From positions 1 through 64,000 of the forward strand of contig DMBU01000013.1 of the NCBI GenBank assembly GCA_003446015.1: DNA of 64,000 nt, in the 5' to 3' direction. The notes beneath the pieces are model-generated. The model ran no database searches, was not told the DNA's origin, and saw only the letters and a list, made by a program, of their open reading frames with translations. Numbering within the stretch: position 1 is the stretch's first letter; the number at the start of each line of letters is the position of its first letter. This DNA comes from Bacteroidales bacterium (GTDB taxonomy: Bacteria > Bacteroidota > Bacteroidia > Bacteroidales > UBA12077). Position numbers and translations under genes: made by a program. Positions 1-9,947 of this stretch are shown here, one piece after another.

Positions 1-142
1 TCGTAAGGATCGACTAATTAATGATAAAAGAGCAAGTTACAGAATAATATTATAATCAACAAAAGATTGAATTATAAAAGTTGTTCGAAATAATTTTTAA
101 CAAAATGGAACGAGAAAATATTTTAAGAACTTTAATCTAAGA

Positions 143-703
143 TTAATCCGGGTTTTTCTGTAAGTCTTTTCTGATATGCATAATAATTCTCCATCGATCT
201 TCTTGTGAAATCTGCGAAGCATGTGCACCCATTATGTTTTGTCCAACACTAATTATATGAAAAAGTTCTCCGTCTGGACGATTTATTGTTTTTTCTAATG
301 TGAGATTAGCAGGCGGGAAAGCGTATTTTTTACTTGTATATAAAAAACCTTGCCCATCTCCTAATTCTCCATGGCACTGTGCGCAAAATCTTTCGAATTG
401 TAATTTCCCTTTAGCCAGATTCTCTGCATTATATTCCAAAGGGTTAAAATATTTTTGACCTGCCAATTTTAGATCTTCGTCTGTCTTTTTTAAAGGGTAA
501 GGAATTATTCCTCTTGGAATTGTCCCTTCAACAGGTGTTCGTAAAGTCATTGAATCGGAGAAATTTGGATTTTCGCTATACGTTTTATAAGCTTGCGATT
601 CCTGCATGTCGGGTAAATAACTATAACCTCTATCGGTACTCCTCCTATCACAAGAAACAATAAGTATACATAAACTAATTATAAAATATAGTGTCTTTTT
701 CAT
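143..703 (-). CDS. actE: Alternative complex III monoheme cytochrome c lipoprotein ActE
   Basis: A 186-residue lipoprotein and cytochrome c subunit of alternative complex III, which oxidises quinol and passes electrons to cytochrome c or directly to the oxidase. The signal peptide ends in a lipobox with Cys18 (IVSC). One heme motif, CAQCH, lies at residues 107-111, and Met158 in the GQNIMGAH segment is a likely distal ligand. It is the last gene of the leftward act operon, 43 nt after actF. In described act operons the E gene precedes F, so the order is swapped here. The family assignment is firm from the heme motif and neighbours; the subunit letter follows from the single heme. Confidence 0.9.
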   Translation of the reverse strand: MKKTLYFIISLCILIVSCDRRSTDRGYSYLPDMQESQAYKTYSENPNFSDSMTLRTPVEGTIPRGIIPYPLKKTDEDLKLAGQKYFNPLEYNAENLAKGKLQFERFCAQCHGELGDGQGFLYTSKKYAFPPANLTLEKTINRPDGELFHIISVGQNIMGAHASQISQEDRWRIIMHIRKDLQKNPD

Positions 704-746
704 AATATACTATTTCATTTAATGTTTTATAGTATTTTAATAATTA

Positions 747-1916
747 TTAGATATTTTTATAATGAAAGCTCTCATTTAAATAAGGATGATTCTCAGGTAA
801 TAAGTTAGCCTTTGTTAATGATTTTAATACTACCCACAAGAATAAACCAAAAAAACCGATAGTTAGTCCAATATCAAAAAAACCGATTGATTGAACTTCT
901 TTCATGGATCCCGGGAAAATCATCAGGTATTGATCTACCCATTGACCCATAAAAACGATTACTGCCATACTTGTTACAATCCAGAGAATTCTTCTGAATT
1001 TCCGGACTATAAGAACTAAAAATGGAATTGCAAAATTAAGGACTACGTTAAGTAAAAACAGGAATTTGTAATTTTCAACTCTTTTTACAAAGTAAAAAGT
1101 TTCTTCGGGCAGGTTTGCATACCAAATCAACATAAACTGCGAGAACCATAAATACATCCAGAAGATTCCAAAAGAAAATAAATATCGCGCTAAATCATGA
1201 ATATTGTCAGTAGTAATGAACTCAAAGTAACCCAAAGATCTTAAAATAGCCAAAACTATAATTATTAAAGCAAAACTTTTTACAATTACTCCTGCCATAA
1301 CATACCAACCAAATAGTGTGCTAAACCAATGTGCTTCAATAGACATAAGCCAGTCCCATGCAAAAATTACAATACTAATTGCAAAAAAGACAAGAAATAG
1401 TGCTGCATAAGTTCTGCTTTTGTTGTAAAATTTTAGTCCGTCATCTATGTCACTATTCTTTGAAAGCTTTCTTAGTTTAAGTGTAAGAAGAGTCCATACA
1501 GATAAATAGATTACTAACCTTATAACAAAAAATGGAATGTTTAAATAAGCCTCTTTCCCCGAAATAACAGGATCGTGATGTATCTCGTGTGTCCAATGAT
1601 ATACATGATTAATACCGAATATCATTAAAATTAAAATTATAGCACCTATGGGTAAATACATACTAATTGCTTCTGGAATTCTTTGTAAAGAAACATGCCA
1701 TCCTGATTGTGTAATAATATGAATAGCAATAAAGAATGTTGCTCCCAGGCTTATAGTAACGAAATTTACTGAATTTAAAACAAGTGCAGACCAAACTTTT
1801 TCTGATGAAAAGTTCAGAATTCCGTAAGCAAGTGCGATCAGGCCAAAAAGAATAAGTGATCCTAAAACAATCTTTATTTTTTTACTGAACTTAAATGTTA
1901 GCTTAATATTTTCCAT
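747..1916 (-). CDS. actF: Alternative complex III membrane subunit ActF
   Basis: A 389-residue polytopic protein of the NrfD-like ActF family, one of the two large quinone-side membrane subunits of alternative complex III. About ten hydrophobic helices are visible, starting near residue 16. The segment around residues 70-115 (GWHVSLQRIPEA followed by NHVYHWTHEI) is typical of ActF. It begins 1 nt after the actD stop, so translation is probably coupled. It differs from ActC in being shorter and in carrying the HVYHWTHE motif. The assignment rests on sequence character and operon position. Confidence 0.88.
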   Translation of the reverse strand: MENIKLTFKFSKKIKIVLGSLILFGLIALAYGILNFSSEKVWSALVLNSVNFVTISLGATFFIAIHIITQSGWHVSLQRIPEAISMYLPIGAIILILMIFGINHVYHWTHEIHHDPVISGKEAYLNIPFFVIRLVIYLSVWTLLTLKLRKLSKNSDIDDGLKFYNKSRTYAALFLVFFAISIVIFAWDWLMSIEAHWFSTLFGWYVMAGVIVKSFALIIIVLAILRSLGYFEFITTDNIHDLARYLFSFGIFWMYLWFSQFMLIWYANLPEETFYFVKRVENYKFLFLLNVVLNFAIPFLVLIVRKFRRILWIVTSMAVIVFMGQWVDQYLMIFPGSMKEVQSIGFFDIGLTIGFFGLFLWVVLKSLTKANLLPENHPYLNESFHYKNI

Positions 1917-1917
1917 G

Positions 1918-2427
1918 TTAGTTATGATATTTTATATCCAAAGCACCGGTTTCTTCTAACTTCATCTTGATTTTTTCCGCATCATTATGAACGAAATTTG
2001 AAGCATCTAATACTACAACAAAATGGTCGTCGGTTGCTCGTTCATCATATATTTTATTATCTGCACCAGCACCTAAATTTGATTTAAATAAATAAGCTAA
2101 TACGATTGATAATGCTGCAAATAATATAGCACATTCAAAGGTAACAGGGATAAATGATGGGACTGAAAGGAATGGTTTTCCTCCAATATTTATTGGATAT
2201 GCACGTGTAAAAACCCATGCCTGAAGTCCAAACCCGGAAATAGCACCAATAGCTCCTCCAACGAATGCAGCTTTGGGTAACCATGATCGTTTTAATCCCA
2301 TTGCGAGATCTAAACCATGGACAGGATAAGGAGAAAATACATCTTTTATAGAGATATTATTTTCTCTTAATTTTTTAACGGCATCTAATAAATTAGCTTC
2401 TCGATCATAATATCCTGATATTTCCAT
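1918..2427 (-). CDS. actD: Alternative complex III subunit ActD (DUF3341)
   Basis: A 169-residue DUF3341 protein, the ActD subunit of alternative complex III. It opens with a soluble ferredoxin-like stretch (MEISGYYDREANLLDAVKKL). Two membrane helices follow at about residues 53-72 and 93-113, and a soluble tail at the end. The subunit carries no cofactor and is thought to help anchor the complex. It lies between actC (8 nt) and actF (1 nt), in the usual position after ActC. Confidence 0.9.
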   Translation of the reverse strand: MEISGYYDREANLLDAVKKLRENNISIKDVFSPYPVHGLDLAMGLKRSWLPKAAFVGGAIGAISGFGLQAWVFTRAYPINIGGKPFLSVPSFIPVTFECAILFAALSIVLAYLFKSNLGAGADNKIYDERATDDHFVVVLDASNFVHNDAEKIKMKLEETGALDIKYHN

Positions 2428-2435
2428 AATATTAT

Positions 2436-3776
2436 CTATTTATTTTTTATGGTTGTTTTAACTTCAGACATTGCTATTACGGGGAAGAATCTTACAAATA
2501 ATAAAAATAAACTAAAAAAGATTCCAAGTGTCCCAACAAAAATTAAGACTTCAATTATAGATGGTTTATACATTTCCCAACTTGAAGGAAGAAAATCCCG
2601 ATGTAATGAGGTAACTATAATTACAAACCGTTCAAACCACATTCCTACGTTGATAAGAATTGACATAAAAAAAGTAAAACCAATACTACGACGTAATTTT
2701 TTAAACCAGAATAATTGAGGTGAAACTACATTACAGGTCATCATAATCCAATATGCCCACCAATATGGACCTGTTGCCCGGTTTATAAATGTAAACAATT
2801 CGTATTCATTGCTTGAATACCAGGCCATGAATAGTTCTGTTAAATAAGCAACTCCCACAATTGACCCGGTAAGAATAATAATCTTGTTCATCAACTCAAT
2901 GTGATTCAGGGTAATATAATCCTGAAGATTCATTGTCTTACGAGCGACTATTAAAAGTGTAAGAACCATAGCAAAACCTGAAAAAATTGCTCCTGAAACA
3001 AAATACGGAGGGAATATAGTTGTGTGCCATCCTGGGATTACAGATGTGGCAAAGTCAAAACTAACAATTGTATGAACTGACAATACTAATGGGGCAGCTA
3101 ATCCAGCAAGTGTGAAACTTACAATCTCGAACCGTTGCCAATGTTTTGCCGACCCTGTCCATCCAAAACTTAAAAATCGATAGATTACTTTTTTAAATTT
3201 AGTCTTCATTCTATCACGAACTGTTCCTAAATCTGGAATTAATCCAACATACCAGAAAATTAGTGATACCAAAAAGTAGGTTGTGATTGCAAATACGTCC
3301 CACAAAAGTGGTGAGTTAAAGTTTACCCAAACTCCTCGGGTATTAGGATACGGAAAAATAAAAAAAGCAAGTAAAAATCTTCCCATGTGGATTAGGGGAA
3401 ATAGTCCCGCACATATTACAGCGAAAATTGTCATAGCTTCCGCCGAACGATTAACACTTGTGCGCCAGTGTTGTCGGAATAAAAGTAATATTGCTGAGAT
3501 GAAAGTTCCTGCATGTCCAATACCTACCCACCAAACAAAGTTGGTTATGCTCCATCCCCAACCAATTGTTTTATTTACATTCCAAAGGCCAATTCCCTTC
3601 CATACGGTAAGTACAATTGCAATAAGGCCTATCAGCGCTGCAGTACCAGCAATGGTTAATCCAAAAAACCATAGTTTGTTTGGTCTGGCTACTATAGGAT
3701 TAAAAACATCGTCTGTGATATTCGTTAAACTTTTATTGCCTTTAATTAATGGTTCTCGAGTTGAAATTTCAGACAC
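2436..3776 (-). CDS. actC: Alternative complex III membrane subunit ActC (NrfD-like)
   Basis: A 446-residue NrfD/PsrC-family membrane protein with about ten helices, which forms the quinol-binding module that docks onto the iron-sulfur protein ActB. Family-typical segments are visible: WWVGIGHAGTFISAILLLFR near residue 83, and the FPLIHMGR and PNTRGVWVNFNSPLLWD segments that follow. A 211-bp space separates it from actB, which is long for this operon, while actD follows after 8 nt. The start MSEISTREPLIKG gives a normal cytoplasmic N terminus. Confidence 0.92.
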   Translation of the reverse strand: MSEISTREPLIKGNKSLTNITDDVFNPIVARPNKLWFFGLTIAGTAALIGLIAIVLTVWKGIGLWNVNKTIGWGWSITNFVWWVGIGHAGTFISAILLLFRQHWRTSVNRSAEAMTIFAVICAGLFPLIHMGRFLLAFFIFPYPNTRGVWVNFNSPLLWDVFAITTYFLVSLIFWYVGLIPDLGTVRDRMKTKFKKVIYRFLSFGWTGSAKHWQRFEIVSFTLAGLAAPLVLSVHTIVSFDFATSVIPGWHTTIFPPYFVSGAIFSGFAMVLTLLIVARKTMNLQDYITLNHIELMNKIIILTGSIVGVAYLTELFMAWYSSNEYELFTFINRATGPYWWAYWIMMTCNVVSPQLFWFKKLRRSIGFTFFMSILINVGMWFERFVIIVTSLHRDFLPSSWEMYKPSIIEVLIFVGTLGIFFSLFLLFVRFFPVIAMSEVKTTIKNK

Positions 3777-3987
3777 GGTTTATTTTTTTAATGACACAAT
3801 ACTATTTTAAATCTCAAATTATAAATTTCAGCTCCAAATAAATCCAAAATTTCAACTAACAAATATTAAATTTATTTGTGCGAGTACATATGTTTCTCAT
3901 TACAAAATCACAACTTAATTAATAAAATGGTTGATTTTCTTGCGACATTGTTTCTTATTTAGGTTTTAAAAATTAAAATTTAGAGTT

Positions 3988-6888
3988 TTAGCTTTTGTTT
4001 CTAACCTTAGTCAGATATCCAACTGATGGTAAGGTATGTAATTCTTCCAATAAATGATAATTTCTTTGTTGATTAAATAGTTTATAAACTTTGCTTTCTT
4101 TGTCGTTTAAATCACCAAATACGATTGCATTTGCAGGACAGGTTTGCTGGCATGCGGTTTTAATTTCACCATCATTTAACTTCCTGTTTTCTAATTTTGC
4201 TTTTAGTTTCTTTTCCTGGATTCGTTGTACACAAAATGAGCATTTTTCAATTACACCTTTCGCACGAACCGTAACATCAGGATTTAAAGCCATACGTGGA
4301 AGGTCATTGGTCATATTTTGCGTATCATGCAAGTTGCCCTTTAAAGCATCGGCATTATTATAATCGAACCAATTAAATCTTCGTACTTTATATGGACAGT
4401 TATTATTACAGTATCGTGTGCCAATACATCTGTTATAAGCCATTTGATTTAAACCTTCGGAACTATGGTTTGTTGCTCCTACAGGGCAAACATTTTCGCA
4501 AGGAGCATTATCACAATGTTGACACATTACAGGCTGGTAAACTACTTCTGGATTGTCTGCATCGCCCGAATAGTACCTGTCAATGCGTATCCAATGCATT
4601 TCGTGTGCCCTTTTTACTTCTTCTTTACCAACAATAGGTACATTGTTTTCGATACTACATGCAGCCACGCAGGCATTACATCCGGTGCATGAATTTAAAT
4701 CTACGGCCATAGCCCAATGATGTCCTTTATACAGGTGCTTTTCGTATAAAGTTTGATGTTGTTCTTCTATTTCTTTGTGTTTTTCGTTACCGGCAGAAGG
4801 ATTTTTTTTGTATTGTTCAAGTGTAGTTTCACGTACAATATCACGTCCTTCCATGGAATTATGCTGCTGAGTTGTAGCTAGCTCCTTGAAATCTAATGTT
4901 TTTTCAATCGAAATATTGCTTAAAGCATAATTTCTATAATCTTTTGCACTGATCATCTGATAAACATCTACTCCAATATCTTTTCCTGATTTTCCGGCAA
5001 CTGTTCTACCATATCCTAATGCAACTGAAACTGTATTTTTAGATTGTCCGGGTTGCACTAAAACAGGAAGTTCCAATGTACTGTTAATGATAATTACATC
5101 ACCAGTTTTTAATTTTTTTTCATTCGCCAATGCAGGTGAAATCGCTGCATAGTTATCCCAGGTAACTTTTGTAACAGGGTCAGGCAATTCTTGTAACCAT
5201 GGATTGTTTGCATACTTTCCCGTACCGATATTTACGCTTTCATAAAATTGAAGCTCCAGACCTGAATTGGTTATTTCAGTTAATTTGATTGAGTTAATAT
5301 CGTAATTAAATTTGACATTTAATGGATTCTCGGGAAGTTCCAAGACACCATCTTGCAATGATATGTTCCAAAAATCATTAAAATCAAATACCCTGTTAGT
5401 GTTTGAGTAAATTTCTGAATTCCATAGATCCTTAATATACTCATAATAATCTGTGTTATTCCCTGACCACTTTAATAAAGATTCCTGCTCTTGCCGTGTA
5501 TTAAAAATTGGATGAATGCAGGGTTGAGATAAACTATAAATACCTTGTTTGGGATTAAAATCATTCCACGATTCCAAAAAGTTATTGGCAGGGCAAATAT
5601 ACTTAACCAACACTGAGGTTTCATCAGGAATGGTTGATAATGAAATGCTTAATTCTAAGTTGTGAATAGCCTCAGATAGTTTTTTGGATGCAGGATAATC
5701 ATACGCAGGATTACAATCGTAAAAAATCACTCCTTTATAATTATCTAAGTTGTTAATAAAATCTGCCATTTTAACGTCATTGCCTTGTTTAGTGAACAAT
5801 GCTCTGCTAACAGAAATAGTTTGTCCGTAATTACCCAAAAGTTGATTTATGGCATTTATTATAAGCTGGGTTTCAATGTTATTGGTTCCACAAACAATAA
5901 GTGATTTTCCCCTATTATCTAATAATTCATCTCCTAATTTTGAGATATCGGTAGCGCTTGTTGAAACAGGTAATTCTTTTTGATTCAATTTAGCAGCAAT
6001 ATAATTATAAAGAGTTGCTACAAGATTTTGTTCTTCAGAAGGATTAATTACAATACGCTCGTCGGCATTACTTCCGGTTAAGGACATTCCGGTTTCAATC
6101 TGTATGTGGCGCGACATTGTTCTTTTATCTTCGTCAACTTTCCGGCTTTTAGCATATTGTTTAGTGTATTCAACCGGAGATAACCATGTTCCAAGAAAAT
6201 CGGCATTAATCCCAACGATCACTTGTGCCTTATCAAATTGATAATTAGGGATAACGCGTTTTCCAAATGATTTTTCATTTGCTTCCAATAATCCTGAAAT
6301 TGAAACAGGATCATAAATAATATGTTCTGTTGTTGGATATTCTTTAATAAAATCAGTAATTACTTTTTTAGTTGATGGACTAATTATACTTTGAGATATA
6401 ATTGCGATTTTTCCCTTTTCTGATTTTATCTTTTTTAACTGTTCAACAATTTGGTTGTCTATTGTTGACCAATTAGTATCTGCCCCATTTATTTGGGGAT
6501 TCCTGTATCTTGTATCATCATAGAGGCTTAAAACGGAGGCTTGTAATATACTATTTGCCGATCCTTGTGAAATGCTTGATAATTCATTTCCCTCAATTTT
6601 TATAGGACGCCCATCTATTACCTTTACCAGAATACTGCCATATTTATCTCCATCAAAAAAAGTTGAAGCATAATAATTAGCCATACTTGGTGTAATTTCT
6701 TCGGGTTTTATAAGGTATGGAATAGCTTTATGTGTCATGTTCTCGCATCGCGAAAGAACAAAAGTCGATGCTAAACCAAATCCAAACATTTTAAGAAAAT
6801 CTCTTCGATTGGTAGAAGAAATCTTTTCTAACTTACTATCTTTATTTTCGATAGTATTTCCATCTAAACTTTTCCAATATTTAGCCAT
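3988..6888 (-). CDS. actB: Alternative complex III molybdopterin-like and iron-sulfur subunit ActB
   Basis: A 966-residue peripheral subunit of alternative complex III. A twin-arginine-like signal (NRRDFLKMFGFGLA, residues 27-40) precedes a long molybdopterin-oxidoreductase-like domain, which in this family lacks the metal cofactor. The C-terminal third is ferredoxin-like, with four cysteine clusters: CTGCNACVAAC, CQHCDNAPCENVC, CIGTRYCNNNC, and CSFC paired with CQQTC. Known ActB proteins hold three [4Fe-4S] clusters and one [3Fe-4S] cluster, which these fit. It follows actA by 22 nt and is the largest gene of the operon. Confidence 0.95.
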   Translation of the reverse strand: MAKYWKSLDGNTIENKDSKLEKISSTNRRDFLKMFGFGLASTFVLSRCENMTHKAIPYLIKPEEITPSMANYYASTFFDGDKYGSILVKVIDGRPIKIEGNELSSISQGSANSILQASVLSLYDDTRYRNPQINGADTNWSTIDNQIVEQLKKIKSEKGKIAIISQSIISPSTKKVITDFIKEYPTTEHIIYDPVSISGLLEANEKSFGKRVIPNYQFDKAQVIVGINADFLGTWLSPVEYTKQYAKSRKVDEDKRTMSRHIQIETGMSLTGSNADERIVINPSEEQNLVATLYNYIAAKLNQKELPVSTSATDISKLGDELLDNRGKSLIVCGTNNIETQLIINAINQLLGNYGQTISVSRALFTKQGNDVKMADFINNLDNYKGVIFYDCNPAYDYPASKKLSEAIHNLELSISLSTIPDETSVLVKYICPANNFLESWNDFNPKQGIYSLSQPCIHPIFNTRQEQESLLKWSGNNTDYYEYIKDLWNSEIYSNTNRVFDFNDFWNISLQDGVLELPENPLNVKFNYDINSIKLTEITNSGLELQFYESVNIGTGKYANNPWLQELPDPVTKVTWDNYAAISPALANEKKLKTGDVIIINSTLELPVLVQPGQSKNTVSVALGYGRTVAGKSGKDIGVDVYQMISAKDYRNYALSNISIEKTLDFKELATTQQHNSMEGRDIVRETTLEQYKKNPSAGNEKHKEIEEQHQTLYEKHLYKGHHWAMAVDLNSCTGCNACVAACSIENNVPIVGKEEVKRAHEMHWIRIDRYYSGDADNPEVVYQPVMCQHCDNAPCENVCPVGATNHSSEGLNQMAYNRCIGTRYCNNNCPYKVRRFNWFDYNNADALKGNLHDTQNMTNDLPRMALNPDVTVRAKGVIEKCSFCVQRIQEKKLKAKLENRKLNDGEIKTACQQTCPANAIVFGDLNDKESKVYKLFNQQRNYHLLEELHTLPSVGYLTKVRNKS

Positions 6889-6910
6889 ATATAAGAAGTT
6901 TTACATATTA

Positions 6911-8047
6911 TTAATAATGACATTTCATGCAGTCTTCTCCACCTAATTGTGCGACTGTGAGAGAATCTGTGGTATTATTTTTTAACTGCTCGTGATATTC
7001 TTCAAATGTATTTTCATAATATTTATTTTCGAAAAAATCTACTTTTTGTGTTCTATGACAATCTAAACACCAACCCATTGATAAATCGTTTTCCTGTTTT
7101 AACAAATGCATGTCTTCAACTAATCCGTGACAGTCTTTACATTCTAATTGACCAACTCCAACATGTTGAGCATGGCTAAAAAACACATGGTCAGGTAGTT
7201 TATGAACACGAATCCATTTTACAGCCTGTCCCTGATCCATGTGAGTTAAAATTTTTTGAATTTCAAACCGTCCGGAATATGTTCCTTCGCGAACCAATTG
7301 ATGACAATTCATACAAACATTTGTTGATGGTATACCGGCTGATTTTGCTGTTTCAGCTGTATGATGACAATACATACAATCAATCTTATTACTGGTTGCA
7401 TGAACCTGATGTGAAAATTTAATTGGTTGTAAAGGAGCATAGTCTTTTGTTCGACCTAAACCGGCAGCATCCTCATATAGAATCTTGAAAATAAAGACTA
7501 AAACAATCAGTATTATTAAACCATGAACAACTTTATATTTAATAAATTTAGTTAAACTTAAATCGACAAATGCTGCAATAAAAATTACAATAAGTAAAAT
7601 AAACAGGGATAATCTCGTCACTAGTTTTTTTTGCTCTTTTAACCCCGTTGTTCTGTAAGTATCAATGTATTGTCTGATGAGGATTATTTGTTCTCCACTC
7701 AAGGGGATATTTGCATGCACCTCTGACATTCTTTTTGTAACCGGATTTAGCAAGAGATTTGCAAAAGTTGTACTATCCATGTTTTGTGTTGAAAGAGCAA
7801 TTTCAAGGATCGAAGGATTCCAGTTGAAAGTATCTATTACTGATGTGTTATGACAAGAAGCACAGTTAATGGTATTCTCTCCCGTATTTATTAAGCCATA
7901 AAATAATCTTTCACCTAATTTGAGTTCATTTGAACTTAAATGATCATCTTTTTGATTTTCTTCGGCGAAGGTATTTTGAACTAAAAAAATACTAATTAAA
8001 CTAAAAAATAAAATAATTTTTGCAAAATAAAAGTTGATTTTCTTCAT
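6911..8047 (-). CDS. actA: Alternative complex III multiheme cytochrome c ActA with six heme motifs
   Basis: First gene of the act operon. The ATG at 8047 gives a typical signal peptide (MKKINFYFAKIILFF); the longer frame would start with TTG at 8062. An N-terminal cytochrome c-like domain with CASCH is followed by two membrane segments (about residues 145-160 and 175-190). A C-terminal domain then carries five more motifs: CMYCH, CMNCH, CKDCH, CLDCH and CMKCH. That makes six heme sites, whereas the best-described ActA is pentaheme. It is the electron-exit subunit, passing electrons towards the cytochrome oxidase encoded divergently next door. Confidence 0.92.
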   Translation of the reverse strand: MKKINFYFAKIILFFSLISIFLVQNTFAEENQKDDHLSSNELKLGERLFYGLINTGENTINCASCHNTSVIDTFNWNPSILEIALSTQNMDSTTFANLLLNPVTKRMSEVHANIPLSGEQIILIRQYIDTYRTTGLKEQKKLVTRLSLFILLIVIFIAAFVDLSLTKFIKYKVVHGLIILIVLVFIFKILYEDAAGLGRTKDYAPLQPIKFSHQVHATSNKIDCMYCHHTAETAKSAGIPSTNVCMNCHQLVREGTYSGRFEIQKILTHMDQGQAVKWIRVHKLPDHVFFSHAQHVGVGQLECKDCHGLVEDMHLLKQENDLSMGWCLDCHRTQKVDFFENKYYENTFEEYHEQLKNNTTDSLTVAQLGGEDCMKCHY

Positions 8048-8359
8048 ACTAGTTAAATTCAAATTTGACTTTCAATTTCGTAATAAAAAATCTATTTCAC
8101 TAATTTTTGAAGCTTAATAACACTAAAATTAATTTAGATTAAAAATCAATAGTACTGTTATAAAATAAAGCAAAAACACCAAATAACTAACAAGACGTTG
8201 TAATATAGGCACATAAAAATAACAATTAATTCACGCAATTCAATACTAAATTGTCTTTTTTTTAGATTTTTTTTTATTTTTATATCTTTTAAATAATATT
8301 ATTCATAAATTTAATCGGATAAATAATAATGACTTTAACATCTTTAAATAATTGCAATT
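8048..8359. promoter_or_regulatory. Divergent control region between act and cox operons
   Basis: About 310 bp of very AT-rich DNA between two head-to-head respiratory operons, so promoters for both should lie here. A near match to the Bacteroidota -7 element (TATCTTTT, about 8283-8290) precedes coxA, but no convincing -33 box is placed with it. No perfect TAnnTTTG was found facing actA. No gene, tRNA or clear hairpin was seen. Confidence 0.4.
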
Positions 8360-9937
8360 ATGAGTAATTCAAATCTTCCCAATTACCTGGAGTATAAAGG
8401 GAAATATAAAGGACTTCTCGGATGGATTTTTTCAACAGATCATAAAAGAATAGGATTGCTCTATTTATATTCTGTAATGACTTTTTTTATAGTAGGGGCC
8501 TTGTTGGGGTTATTAATGAAATTTGAGTTAATAGCACCGGGTAAAACCATTATGGAGGCTAAAAGTTATAATGCCATTTTTACTTTGCATGGAATTACCA
8601 TGATTTTTTTAATTGTAATACCAGGGATACCTGCAATTTTAGGAAACTTTTTTCTCCCTATTATGATTGGTGCAAAAGACGTATTTTATCCTAAATTAAA
8701 TTTAATTTCCTGGTGGTTATATATATTAGGTGCAGTAGTAGCCTTATCATCTCAATTTATGCATGGAGCATCACCTGATACTGGCTGGACATTTTATGCA
8801 CCATATAGCTTCAGAACCCAATCTAATGTATTACCAGCTTTAATTGGTGCATTTATTTTGGGATTTTCGTCAATCTTAACTGGAATTAATTTTATAGTTA
8901 CTATGCACAGGTTACGGGCACCTGGAATGAAATGGTTAAAAATGCCATTGTTCCCCTGGTCTCTTTACGGAACAGCTTGGATTCAGGTACTTGCAACACC
9001 AATAATAGGAATTACGTTACTTATGGTTGTTGCAGAACGAGTTTTAAATATTGGATTTTTTGACCCTGCCCTGGGGGGAGACCCGGTATTGTATCAACAT
9101 TTGTTTTGGATTTATTCGCATCCGGCAGTTTATATCATGATTTTACCTTCAATGGGTGTAATATCAGAAGTTATACCAACCTTTGCACGAAAAGAAATTT
9201 TTGGATATAATGCGGTGGTAATTTCAACTTTGCTAATTGCATTTGTTGGTTATTTTGTATGGGGACATCACATGTTTACAGCAGGTATGAGTGAGACATC
9301 TCTTTTTGCCTTTTCATTCTTAACTTTTCTGGTTGCTATTCCAAGTGCAATAAAAACATTTAATTGGTTAGCAACATTGTATAAAGGTTCAATAATCTTA
9401 AAAACTCCAATGTACTGGGCAGTTTCTTTCCTTTTTATATTTATGATCGGTGGATTATCAGGAATGGTTTTGGGTTCGTTAGCTGCAAACGTACATTTAC
9501 ATGATACCGCATTTGTTGTTGCACATTTTCATTTTATTGTTTTTGGAGGTGTGGGGTTTGGATTTTTTGCAGGGATACATTATTGGTTTCCAAAAATTTT
9601 CGGAAGAATGTATGATGCATCATGGGCAGATACAGGATGGTTAATATTCTTTATTGGCTTTTTGACACTTTATGCTCCTATGTTTTATCTTGGGATAACA
9701 GGAATGCCTCGTAGATATTACGATTATGTTCCTGAATTTCATCCTGCAAATATCATATCTTCATTTGGAGCATTTATTATGATTGCAGGTCTTGCTATTA
9801 TAATAATTAATTTAATCAGATCTGCTAAAAAAGGACCGAAAGCCGAGGAAAGTCCATGGGGAGGTAAAACTTTGGAATGGACTGTATCAAGCCCTCCAAT
9901 TGTTGAGAATTTTGAAGAAATCCCTGAAATCAAATAA
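8360..9937 (+). CDS. ctaD: Cytochrome c oxidase subunit I, A2-type heme-copper oxidase
   Basis: A 525-residue catalytic subunit that reduces oxygen and pumps protons. All metal ligands are present: His77 and His391 (low-spin heme), His389 (high-spin heme), and His254, His303 and His304 (CuB). Tyr258 is the cross-linked tyrosine. The helix VI motif is YSHPAVY, not the GHPEV of A1 enzymes, so the D-channel glutamate is absent and the Tyr-Ser pair marks type A2. Asn96 and Asp107 at the D-channel mouth and Lys332 of the K channel are visible. It is the first gene of a four-gene operon. Confidence 0.96.
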   Translation: MSNSNLPNYLEYKGKYKGLLGWIFSTDHKRIGLLYLYSVMTFFIVGALLGLLMKFELIAPGKTIMEAKSYNAIFTLHGITMIFLIVIPGIPAILGNFFLPIMIGAKDVFYPKLNLISWWLYILGAVVALSSQFMHGASPDTGWTFYAPYSFRTQSNVLPALIGAFILGFSSILTGINFIVTMHRLRAPGMKWLKMPLFPWSLYGTAWIQVLATPIIGITLLMVVAERVLNIGFFDPALGGDPVLYQHLFWIYSHPAVYIMILPSMGVISEVIPTFARKEIFGYNAVVISTLLIAFVGYFVWGHHMFTAGMSETSLFAFSFLTFLVAIPSAIKTFNWLATLYKGSIILKTPMYWAVSFLFIFMIGGLSGMVLGSLAANVHLHDTAFVVAHFHFIVFGGVGFGFFAGIHYWFPKIFGRMYDASWADTGWLIFFIGFLTLYAPMFYLGITGMPRRYYDYVPEFHPANIISSFGAFIMIAGLAIIIINLIRSAKKGPKAEESPWGGKTLEWTVSSPPIVENFEEIPEIK

Positions 9938-9947
9938 ATTCAATAAA

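Noticed and set aside
1..142. Possible gene downstream of actE at the left edge
   Set aside because: No convincing frame or RNA signature in these 142 bases.
3283..3810. 175-codon frame on the plus strand opposite actC
   Set aside because: It lies wholly antisense to a conserved membrane protein and its product has no family character.
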